A stretch of 14,041 nucleotides of DNA, from assembly GCA_965371445.1 (NCBI GenBank), contig CBDUYN010000228.1:1-14041 (forward strand). Direction: 5' to 3'. The notes beneath the pieces are model-generated. The model was not told where the DNA came from, made no database searches, and was given only the letters and a program-made list of their open reading frames with translations. Shown here one piece after another: positions 1 to 5,896 of the stretch. Source of the stretch: DASWIG01 sp965371445. Lineage in GTDB: Bacteria; Acidobacteriota; Thermoanaerobaculia; Multivoradales; J023. A program made the position numbers and the translations under genes. The stretch's first letter is position 1; every line of letters starts with the position of its first letter.

Positions 1-8
1 GCGTGCGT

Positions 9-99
9 ATTCCGAGGCAAGCCGACCACCGTTCCGACGGAAGGCGACCACCGATTCCGACGCAAGCCGACCACCGATTCCGACGGGAAGCCGACCACC
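9..99 (+). repeat. Four direct repeats, core GCCGACCACC
   Basis: Four back-to-back units lie at 9-30, 31-52, 53-75 and 76-99. Each reads roughly [G]ATTCCGACG-AAGCCGACCACC, with one or two substitutions and a 1-2 base length change between units. There are no spacers, so this is not CRISPR. The spacing of about two helical turns suits cooperative binding of a transposase. Confidence 0.85.
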
Positions 100-110
100 T
101 GGACGGCGGC

Positions 111-141
111 TGTCGGAATGGGTGGTCGGCTTGGCTCGGAA
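111..141 (-). repeat. Inverted copy of the 9-99 repeat unit
   Basis: TGTCGGAATGGGTGGTCGGC followed by TTGGCTCGGAA is the reverse complement of the repeat unit in the neighbouring array. The 11-bp gap between the last direct unit (ending 99) and this copy marks a junction between two oppositely oriented ends. It could be the outer tip of an insertion sequence. Confidence 0.8.
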
Positions 142-151
142 CGGGCTTGAG

Positions 152-167
152 GCCTCTGGGTAGAGGC
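152..167. other. Small perfect hairpin
   Basis: GCCTCT and AGAGGC are perfect 6-bp arms around a 4-base loop, 13 bases past the end of the drmB fragment in the direction of transcription. No U-rich tract follows on either strand, so it is not a convincing intrinsic terminator, though it might protect the 3' end of the message. Confidence 0.3.
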
Positions 168-179
168 GCAGGGTAGTCC

Positions 180-980
180 TCACGACAACGCTATCGTCGC
201 GGCTCCAACGACCAAGGAGGCAACAGCGACGATGGCGGCCACCGCGGCCGCGCGCTCGGGGATCGACAGCACGCTCAGCACCTGGGGAAAGTAGGCGTTG
301 GCGGCCGTGCGGATCAGCAGGCGGCTCGGCAGCTTGCACTTCTCGCGCGCGTGGCGGCCCAGCCACGGCCTCGCCCCGCTGCAGTTGCCGAGGGGATACA
401 GCTCGAGCTGGGTGGCCTCGTAGAGGCTGCGCGACTTGCCGCACTCGCAGCGCACGACCAGGTCGGCAAGGTCTCCGCTGGTGCCACGCTCGTCGAGCCA
501 GAGCTGACGACGGCAGGTGTCCTCGACACCATGGGCAAAGCAGCGCCAATCCACGTCGTCCACGTGCCCCTCCGGGCAGGCGCGGACGAAGCGGGTCGGC
601 ACGACCTGCCGGCCCTCGAAGCGGCTGCGCTCGTCGAGGGCCTTGCGGTGGACCAGCCGGCGCGAGCGCTCGCGCTCCTCGCCTTGCTCCTGCACGACGA
701 ACCATTCCGGAAAGCGCCAGACGCCGATCCCCCGCGTGGGCTCTCGCGGGTCGTTCGAGTCGGCCGGCGGCGCGTAGAGCCGCGGCGCGGCAACGTCGGT
801 CATCATCCGGATCTTGCTGGCCAGCCGCGGCTCGCTGACTTCCTCGAGGTCGCTCGGCTTCGGCCAGGTGTCGAGCCCGCCGACGATCACCGCGTAGCGC
901 GGCAGGTCGAGGAGCGCCCCCGGCCCCCAGGTGGTGACGGCCTGGCTGCGGCGAATCTGCCCGTGGGCTCTCCGGCTCAT
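180..980 (-). CDS. drmB: DISARM protein DrmB, C-terminally truncated
   Basis: DrmB partners the helicase DrmA in the core DISARM complex. Family members are usually about 550-650 residues and carry a DUF1998 domain; this frame ends after 266. The start is the ATG at 980, which overlaps the drmA stop as ATGA and has GGGAGG just upstream. The N-terminus (SQAVTTWGPGALLDLPRYAVIVGG) is typical of the family. Cysteines at about 134, 147, 156, 178, 180 and 200, including CPEGH and CECG, suggest zinc binding. Family-like sequence runs to RTAANAYFPQVLSVLSIPER (about 223-233). It then changes to an Ala/Val-rich hydrophobic tail that looks unrelated and ends at a TGA near insertion-sequence debris. The DUF1998 part is therefore missing. 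The fragment could be nonfunctional or, less likely, complemented by a separate C-terminal piece beyond the window. Confidence 0.82.
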   Translation of the reverse strand: MSRRAHGQIRRSQAVTTWGPGALLDLPRYAVIVGGLDTWPKPSDLEEVSEPRLASKIRMMTDVAAPRLYAPPADSNDPREPTRGIGVWRFPEWFVVQEQGEERERSRRLVHRKALDERSRFEGRQVVPTRFVRACPEGHVDDVDWRCFAHGVEDTCRRQLWLDERGTSGDLADLVVRCECGKSRSLYEATQLELYPLGNCSGARPWLGRHAREKCKLPSRLLIRTAANAYFPQVLSVLSIPERAAAVAAIVAVASLVVGAATIALS

Positions 981-3900
981 GAGCCCTCCCGGATGCCGCT
1001 CAGATCTTTCATGAAGAGGTTGACCTCGGGCTCGACGTCGCGCAGCGAGCGGTTGGCCCGGAACTTCCGGTGGTGCTCGGATTCGAAGTCGCTGTCGAGC
1101 ATCTCGCGCAGCAGCGGACGCGGTTGTTTCAGCTCGTACTTCTGGTACTGCACCTCCACCCCGTGCTGCTGGTAGTCGGCGACCACCTTGAGCCAGGAGT
1201 CGAGCAGGTCGACGATCCGGTTCCGGACGCTGCGCAGGCGCTCCTCGCGCTCGGCCTCGTCGGCCATCGGCTGCTGGTGCACGCGCTCGAAGAAAGCGTC
1301 GAGGAGCCGCCGCTCGAGGGCCGCGCGAACCCCGGCGATCTCCTCGACCCCGCGCGGCGGCGTCAGCCGGGGCTCCGCGTGCCGCGCCAGCGCCACCAGC
1401 GCTCCGGCGAAGCCGCGGTCGAGCGCGCGGGCGGAGAACGGCGTCACGCTCGTCACCTCGACCGAACGGTAGAAGGTCTCGTGGTAGTGGCGGAAGCGCT
1501 CGTAGTGCGATCGGTCGCGCGGCTTGTGGACGTTCAAGAGCGTCAACACCAGGCCGGGGCGCTTGTCGTCGCGGCCGACGCGGCTCGTGGCCTGGATGTA
1601 CTCGGCGTGCGTCTTGGGCTGGCCGAGGACCACCATCAGCCCGAGCCGGGGGATGTCGAGGCCGACGGAGATCATGTTGGTGGCGATGGCGCAGTCCACG
1701 CGGTGTTTGTGGTGGAAGGGCGACTCGAGCCGCCGGCGCGCCTCGGCCACTTTGTCCGTCGGCACCCGCGAGGTGAGCTCGATCACCTCGGAGAAGGTCT
1801 TGCGGTCCTGGAAGAGCCCGCGCTCCTCGCCAATGCGCATGCGCCGGCCGTAGCCCTTGATGGTGTTTTGGACTTCTTCCTCGAGGATACGCCGCGCGCC
1901 GCCGAGCTCGCGCAGGCTGTTGAAGTAGCCGAGCACGGTCATGTACGGGTCGGCGGGATTCTTCTCGTTCCGGTGCCCGCCGGCGTCGCGGTAGGCGCGC
2001 TCGGCCGCGCCCATGAGCGCCAGCCAGGCCCGGCGCATCATCACCTTCGGGTTGCGGCCCTGGGCCGCGATGCCGAGGTAGAGCCGCCCGGGAGTCTTCG
2101 ACGGAGGGACCGTGCGCGCGAAGAAGGAGTCCCGGCGGTCCGGCCCCGGCGGCGGGAAGACCTGCGTCTGCGAGCACGCGAAGAGCGCCTGGATCTGGTC
2201 CTGAGCGTGGCGCACCGTGGCCGTCGAGGCGACGATCTTGGGCCGCGCCGCCCGGCCGTCGATGCCGCGCACGCAAAGCGCCTCGATGGCGGCCTCGTAG
2301 AGGCCGGCCATGGTGCCGAGCGGCCCGGAGATGAGGTGCAGCTCATCCTGGATCACCAGGTCGGGAGGGGGAAGCGGTGAGGCGAGGCGAGAGCCCCGGC
2401 CGGGCTCCGCCGCGCCGTAGAAACCCTTGCTGTCGTGGCGGTCCGCGCCGCCGAGGAGCGAGCCGGACGGCCCGACCCAGGGAAGCGACGCGAACTTGTC
2501 CACGGTCGCGATGAGAAAGGCCGGCAGCCGCCGGTAGAGCGGCTCGTCGACCGCCACGATCGGCAGCGGCCGATCGCGGGTGAAGTCGCACTCGCAGTTG
2601 GTGCAGACGATACGCAGCTCGGTGGGCTTGTCGTCGTCGGGGAGCATGGTGAAGGAGTCCGCCTGGAAGCGCTCGCCGCACCAGGGGCAATTCTCGAGCG
2701 GTATGGGCGAGGGCTTGCCGCGCGGGTCGGCCTTGAACTGGCGCACCTTGGCGCGCGCCGAGTCGGAGCGACTGTCGCCCTTGCGGCCGAGGACGTTGGG
2801 CGTCGCCGCCTTGCCCACCCAGAGCCCGATCTCGAAGGGCCACCGGCCGTAGCGCGCCGGGTCGACCTCGCGCTCGAGCTCGAGCGCGCACACGAGCCCC
2901 GCCGCGCGGCTGAGCTGGTCCAGGGTCAGCAGGCGCAGGGTGTAGCGCATGATCACGCTCACGCCGGCGCCCGCACGCCCCTCCTCGCCGGGGTGGCGCA
3001 GACGCCGCAGCACCATGGCGAAGGCGGCGAGCCCCAGGTAGGCCTCGGTCTTGCCGCCGCCGGTCGGGAAAAACAAGAGGTCCACCGTCTCGCGGTGCGG
3101 GTCGCGCGGGTCGGCGAGTCCCGGCAGGTTGAGCAGAACGAAGGCGAGCTGGAAGGCACGCCAGCTTGGCGGCTTCTCCTCGAATCGGCCCGCGAGCCGC
3201 TGGCGCAAGGCGCGCGCGACGGCGCGGTTGGCCACACGGAAGGCGTCGAGGGCGTCTCCGTCCGCGGCGAGCACCGCGATGCCGCGCTCGATACGATCGG
3301 CCGCGACGCCGGCGAGGCGCACAAGCTCCCCGGCGATTTCGCGGCGGTTGCCGGAGAGGGCGTCGACTGTGGCCCGCCGCGCCTCGATCCAGGCCCGGTA
3401 ATGCTCGACCAGCGGCCGCAGCGCTGCCTCGGCGGCGGCGCCGTCCGCGAGCTTGCCGAGCGTGTCCATCGAGACCTCCACGTCGTCGATGGCCACGGTC
3501 TCCGTCTTCTCCACCTCGGCGCTTGGGATCCACGCCGTGCGCAGCAGGCGGCAGGCGCCGTCGGTCACCTCCCACTCGGCCGACACGCCGTGGCCGGTGG
3601 CGTAGGCGGGCGTATCGGCGTAGTGGAGGTCGGCCATCTGCTCGTCCCAGTCCTGGGCGAGCACACCGCGCGGGTCCGGGCGCGGCACGAAGGGCTCCCC
3701 GCCCCGTACCTCGATCTCCGGCTGGAAGGCATAGGCCCGGTCGAGCTCGTCGTCGAGCGGCTTGCGGTGGTTGACCAGGAAGACCGAGACCGAACGCGTG
3801 CCGGTAGGGATGTGCTCGGCGAGATCCGCCGCGGAGATCCTGCGCTCCACCACGTGAAGCTGGAGCCCGCCCGAGCCCGGCACGTCGGGCACGAGCGGCG

Positions 3901-4363
3901 CGCCGCGGCCGGCGAGCGCGACCGTCATCGCCTCCTCCCGCGGCGTCCGCTGCCAGACCGCGACCGGTTTGCCGTCCTTGTCCTCGCTCTCGCCCGGCGC
4001 GTAGTCTCCCCAGCGCACGACGACCGACAGGGCGCGGGTGCTCGCCGAGACCAGGAAGCTCAGGCCCATGGACGAGGGGAAAAAGCCCTTCTTGGCGGCG
4101 CGCCGGTCCTCAGTCGACTCCTCGGCGAGGCCCGCGATCTCCGGCGTCTCGCCGAGCTCATCGTCCTCGTCGGCGTCGGCGCTCTGCTCCGGCGGGGTGC
4201 CCGAGGGGATCAGGAAGCCCGTCAGGTACCAGTTCGAAGGCCGCTCCCAGCCGGGCAAGCGCTCCTCGGCGAGCGCGTGCCCGGTCCCCGGGCCGACGAG
4301 GGCGAGCTTCAGGGCCTCGACCAAGCGTATGCGCACCTCGAGGCCCCGCGTGCCTGCATTCAC
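977..4363 (-). CDS. drmA: DISARM helicase DrmA
   Basis: DrmA is the superfamily 2 helicase of the DISARM core and acts with DrmB on incoming phage DNA. The 1128-residue product is full length. The N-terminus (EVRIRLVEALKLALVGPG, then WYLTGFLIPSGTPPEQ) matches the family. Helicase motifs appear in order: Walker A PTGGGKTEAY (about residue 435), a zinc ribbon CPWC...CTNC (about 558-592), the DELH motif II in LVIQDELHLISGPLG (about 670), motif III ASTATV, and motifs V/VI in GLDIPRLGLMVVLGQPKTHA and QATSRVGR (about 900-925). The start used is a GTG at 4363, with only a weak GGGG upstream. The gene ends in an ATGA overlap with drmB. Unusually, it is not adjacent to drmMI: 1.5 kb of toxin-antitoxin remnants intervenes, so it may depend on its own promoter or on long read-through. 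Confidence 0.93.
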   Translation of the reverse strand: MNAGTRGLEVRIRLVEALKLALVGPGTGHALAEERLPGWERPSNWYLTGFLIPSGTPPEQSADADEDDELGETPEIAGLAEESTEDRRAAKKGFFPSSMGLSFLVSASTRALSVVVRWGDYAPGESEDKDGKPVAVWQRTPREEAMTVALAGRGAPLVPDVPGSGGLQLHVVERRISAADLAEHIPTGTRSVSVFLVNHRKPLDDELDRAYAFQPEIEVRGGEPFVPRPDPRGVLAQDWDEQMADLHYADTPAYATGHGVSAEWEVTDGACRLLRTAWIPSAEVEKTETVAIDDVEVSMDTLGKLADGAAAEAALRPLVEHYRAWIEARRATVDALSGNRREIAGELVRLAGVAADRIERGIAVLAADGDALDAFRVANRAVARALRQRLAGRFEEKPPSWRAFQLAFVLLNLPGLADPRDPHRETVDLLFFPTGGGKTEAYLGLAAFAMVLRRLRHPGEEGRAGAGVSVIMRYTLRLLTLDQLSRAAGLVCALELEREVDPARYGRWPFEIGLWVGKAATPNVLGRKGDSRSDSARAKVRQFKADPRGKPSPIPLENCPWCGERFQADSFTMLPDDDKPTELRIVCTNCECDFTRDRPLPIVAVDEPLYRRLPAFLIATVDKFASLPWVGPSGSLLGGADRHDSKGFYGAAEPGRGSRLASPLPPPDLVIQDELHLISGPLGTMAGLYEAAIEALCVRGIDGRAARPKIVASTATVRHAQDQIQALFACSQTQVFPPPGPDRRDSFFARTVPPSKTPGRLYLGIAAQGRNPKVMMRRAWLALMGAAERAYRDAGGHRNEKNPADPYMTVLGYFNSLRELGGARRILEEEVQNTIKGYGRRMRIGEERGLFQDRKTFSEVIELTSRVPTDKVAEARRRLESPFHHKHRVDCAIATNMISVGLDIPRLGLMVVLGQPKTHAEYIQATSRVGRDDKRPGLVLTLLNVHKPRDRSHYERFRHYHETFYRSVEVTSVTPFSARALDRGFAGALVALARHAEPRLTPPRGVEEIAGVRAALERRLLDAFFERVHQQPMADEAEREERLRSVRNRIVDLLDSWLKVVADYQQHGVEVQYQKYELKQPRPLLREMLDSDFESEHHRKFRANRSLRDVEPEVNLFMKDLSGIREGS

Positions 4364-4419
4364 CGGCCCCGAGGTAGAGCCTCAGCCCCTCAGCCGAGAT
4401 CGGGTAGGGGACTCGGGGG

Positions 4420-4432
4420 GTACGGTATAGAC
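4420..4432 (+). promoter_or_regulatory. Promoter-like box GTACGGTATAGAC
   Basis: This box lies in the 91-bp divergent gap between drmA and the DUF433 gene. TATAGA at 4426-4431 could be a -10 element for the DUF433/DUF5615 pair, with no good -35. Almost the same box (GTAGGGTATAGTC) lies at 13724-13736 beyond the other end of the operon. It may be a promoter element or a shared operator. Confidence 0.3.
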
Positions 4433-4440
4433 TTGGTCGT

Positions 4441-4446
4441 AGGAGA
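4441..4446 (+). promoter_or_regulatory. Ribosome binding site of the DUF433 gene
   Basis: AGGAGA lies 8 bases before the ATG at 4455 and fixes the start of the antitoxin. Confidence 0.7.
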
Positions 4447-4454
4447 ACACCCCC

Positions 4455-4697
4455 ATGAATTTCGACCGTATCTCCATCCAGCCGTCCCGCATGAACGGTC
4501 AGCCCTCGATCCGCGACCTTCGTCTGACCGTACGCCGGGTTGTCGAGCTGGTCGCCACGTATCCCGATCGGGAGGAGCTCTTCCAGGAGTTCCCTGAGCT
4601 GGAGGAGGAGGATGTCCGGCAAGCGCTGCTCTATGCCTCCACGTACCTCGAAGACCGGGCTGTGAACGTTTCGCTGAGCCATGAAGCTGCTGCTTGA
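4455..4697 (+). CDS. DUF433 family antitoxin
   Basis: This is a complete 80-residue DUF433 protein, the usual antitoxin partner of DUF5615 PIN-like toxins. The family hallmarks are visible: RISIQPSRMNGQPSIRDLRL (about 5-24), the helix-turn-helix-like VRRVVELVATYPDREELFQE, and the end LEEEDVRQALLYASTYLE (about 51-68). An ATG with AGGAGA eight bases upstream sets the start. The toxin gene begins inside its 3' end (17-base overlap), as expected for a co-translated pair. It lies opposite to the DISARM genes, divergent from drmA. It looks functional while its toxin is frameshifted, so it may survive as an orphan antitoxin or DNA-binding autoregulator. Confidence 0.85.
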   Translation: MNFDRISIQPSRMNGQPSIRDLRLTVRRVVELVATYPDREELFQEFPELEEEDVRQALLYASTYLEDRAVNVSLSHEAAA

Positions 4698-5051
4698 CCA
4701 GGGCCTACCCAGGACAACCGCAGGGCTCTTGCGCGCCGACGGCATCGACACGGTCCATGTCGGGGAAATCGGCCGTGCCACCGCCGATGACCCTTTGATT
4801 CTGCAACGTGGGAAGGACGAGAATCGGACCATCGTCACGCTTGACGCCGACTTCCACGCGGCCTGCTCGCCCTTTCCGGGGCGAGCCGCCCCTCCGTGAT
4901 ACGCATACGAATCGAAGGCTTACGAGCAGCTGCCCTTTCGCGCCTGCTGAAGAAGATCATCGCCGAATTCAGATCGGAGCTCGAGCAAGGAGCCATGATG
5001 ACGGTTCAAGTGAACCGGGTCCGTGTGCGGCGGCTGCCACTGGTGCCTTGA
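4681..5051 (+). pseudogene. DUF5615 PIN-like toxin, frameshifted
   Basis: The start MKLLLDQGLPRTTAGLLRAD and the acidic motif TLDADFHA (about 54-61) identify a DUF5615 toxin, a PIN-fold putative ribonuclease paired with DUF433. The reading frame as it stands ends at 4899 after 72 residues. Downstream, another frame carries on exactly as the family does: LLALSGASRPSVIRIRIEGL, followed by LSRLLKKIIAEF and a stop at 5049-5051. One inserted C near 4862 (GCGGCCTG to GCGGCCCTG) would restore a protein of about 123 residues, close to family length. This is therefore a one-base deletion or a sequencing error. If real, the toxin loses its second half. The antitoxin gene upstream is intact. Confidence 0.8.
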
Positions 5052-5118
5052 CCCCGGCGGCCCTCGCGATCGGGCAGGACCGAGGAGGCCGATCTCATCC
5101 AGCACCGTCCCAAGAAGG

Positions 5119-5244
5119 TCAAGAAGTCGCCTTGACCGAAGCTCTTCTTCGCCGACAAACGAGCCGGGCTTCTTCGAAGTCGGAGTCCTGGGTCCAGAGG
5201 GTGGCGAAATACTCGAGCCACCCCGACGAATCGACGACGTTCAC
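5119..5244 (-). pseudogene. VapC/PIN toxin remnant, internally deleted
   Basis: The frame starts at GTG 5244 with VNVVDSSGWLEYFA, the first strand and catalytic aspartate of an AbrB-linked VapC toxin. It passes straight into TLWTQDSDFE, which in intact VapC proteins is near the C-terminus (typically after an alanine-rich helix, around residue 110). About 85-90 codons from the middle of the PIN domain are missing, and the deletion has kept the frame. After DFE the sequence departs from the family (EARLVCRR) and stops at 5119. The product of about 41 residues cannot form a PIN nuclease. Its GTG overlaps the stop of the antitoxin remnant upstream (GTGA), preserving the original operon structure. 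Confidence 0.75.
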
Positions 5245-5321
5245 AGCTGGCGGTCCTTCTCCCGCTCTACATGGGTGTCGATACCCCGCAGGAAGCCCCG
5301 CATCGCGCGAAGGGGGCGAAT
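5241..5321 (-). pseudogene. AbrB-type antitoxin, C-terminal remnant
   Basis: The residues IRPLRAMRGFLRGIDTHV followed by EREKDRQL and a stop match the toxin-binding tail of AbrB/SpoVT-fold antitoxins that precede VapC genes (typically ...MRGFLKGIDT.IEREEDR). The stop overlaps the VapC remnant's GTG. The DNA-binding AbrB N-terminus cannot be found in this frame. The GDR triplet at about 5342-5334, a plausible piece of the usual GDRIEL segment, lies in another frame, which suggests a frameshift before the remnant. It has no recognisable start and is probably not made as a functional antitoxin. Confidence 0.65.
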
Positions 5322-5517
5322 CTGGCCGCTCCTCGATCGCCGGCCGGTGATCTGCGCCGGCGAGGGCCATCGTCGCGGTCTTCCGGGCCGCGAACGATCG
5401 TACACCGATCCGCTCGACAAACGCGAACGGGAATCGCTCGTACACCAGGTGGCAGGCAACCTCGAGCTTCTCGATGCGGCGGCGCTTGCCACCATGACGA
5501 CAGGATGGCATCATGAT
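5322..5517. other. Degraded stretch, no gene recognised
   Basis: Both strands have short open frames here, but none has a recognisable domain or a convincing start. Given the remnants on either side, it is probably decayed toxin-antitoxin sequence, including the lost 5' half of the AbrB-type gene. Confidence 0.5.
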
Positions 5518-5531
5518 TTTGGAGGCTCCCG

Positions 5532-5780
5532 ATGGTTCGTACCCAGATTCAATTCGAGGAAGCTCAGCACCAGCAGATCCGCGGCCTGGCACACCAGCTC
5601 AGGATCTCGGTCTCGGAAACCGTACGCCGCTTGGTGAATCAGGCTCTCCAAGTCGGGCTCGAGAAGGAGACACCGCGGCGAGCCGAAGAGCTGCTGAAGA
5701 TCGCCGGCATCGGCAGGAGCGATCTCGGAGACCTGGGCCGCCGCCATGATCACTACCTGGCCGAGGACTTCGACAGTTGA
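5532..5780 (+). CDS. Ribbon-helix-helix (CopG-like) antitoxin
   Basis: This is a complete 82-residue protein with a ribbon-helix-helix fold: the beta strand MVRTQIQFEEAQHQQIRGLA, then a helix with the typical hydrophobic spacing ISVSETVRRLVNQALQ (about 30-45), and an acidic tail likely to bind a toxin. GGAGG seven bases upstream sets the ATG. The next frame, a PIN toxin start, overlaps its stop as TTGA, so this was the antitoxin of a two-gene operon. The toxin is reduced to a stub, so the antitoxin is an orphan. Members of this group repress their own promoter. Confidence 0.8.
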   Translation: MVRTQIQFEEAQHQQIRGLAHQLRISVSETVRRLVNQALQVGLEKETPRRAEELLKIAGIGRSDLGDLGRRHDHYLAEDFDS

Positions 5781-5809
5781 CGACCTTCTACGTCGACACC
5801 TCGGCGCTC
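5777..5809 (+). pseudogene. PIN toxin stub (first 11 codons)
   Basis: From a TTG overlapping the antitoxin stop, the frame reads MTTFYVDTSAL, the first strand of a PIN-domain toxin with its catalytic aspartate. After that, family similarity ends abruptly at sequence derived from drmA (5817 onwards). The frame stays open to 6067, but beyond 5893 it is antisense to drmMI and looks nothing like a PIN domain. The toxin was therefore cut off by the rearrangement that joined it to the drm operon. Confidence 0.7.
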
Positions 5810-5816
5810 ACCACGC

Positions 5817-5896
5817 ACCTCGATCTCGGGCTGGAACGTATCGGTTTCGTCGGCGGCGGCGCTCTGCTCCGGCGGCGTTTCCCTCGGCCCGGTCAT
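5817..5896 (-). pseudogene. Fossil of a second drmA 5' end
   Basis: An ATG at 5896 overlaps the drmMI stop as ATGA, the junction expected for drmMI-drmA. The frame reads MTGPRETPPEQSAAADETD and then TFQPEIEVRG. TPPEQSAxADE occurs in intact DrmA near residue 56 and FQPEIEVRG near residue 214. At DNA level, 5817-5844 matches 3708-3735 at 24 of 28 positions, and 5841-5880 matches 4161-4200 at about 33 of 40. The two blocks are exactly 429 bp further apart in the intact gene, an in-frame deletion of 143 codons. The first 50 or so codons of DrmA are also missing. Past 5817 the frame enters toxin-antitoxin sequence. This is a relic, not a functional gene. Confidence 0.75.

Larger units (their letters stand above)
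1..150. mobile_element. IS21-like insertion sequence end debris
   Basis: No transposase gene is present, but this stretch is built of a 22-24 bp motif (core GCCGACCACC next to ATTCCGAC) repeated four times in one orientation (9-99) and once inverted (111-141, beginning TGTCGGAATGGGTGGTCGGC). IS21-family elements typically carry several such subterminal repeats at each end and begin with TG, so the inverted copy fits a left tip at 111 pointing right, and the array at 9-99 fits the inner repeats of a right end. The istA/istB genes would have to lie to the left of the window or be lost. The debris lies next to the premature end of drmB and is the likely cause of its truncation. The family assignment is from memory of IS21 end structure, not from a database match. 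Confidence 0.55.

Noticed and set aside
9..99. CRISPR-like short repeats
   Set aside because: The units follow one another without spacers and vary in length and sequence. An inverted copy follows, which fits insertion-sequence ends.
981..2276. A longer drmB reaching upstream through drmA
   Set aside because: The frame is open, but the translation before 980 is Arg/Pro-rich shadow sequence. The family N-terminus begins at the ATG at 980, with a ribosome binding site and ATGA overlap.
2435..4597. Very long plus-strand open frame (720 codons) opposite drmA
   Set aside because: Its translation has no recognisable domain. It is a product of high GC content opposite a clear helicase gene. The same applies to 1070-2380, 7780-8973 and 10053-12764.
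5052..5117. Plus-strand tail EEADLIQHRPKKVKKSP as another antitoxin end
   Set aside because: The basic C-terminal look is suggestive, but no matching family or upstream domain could be recognised, and the stretch is short.
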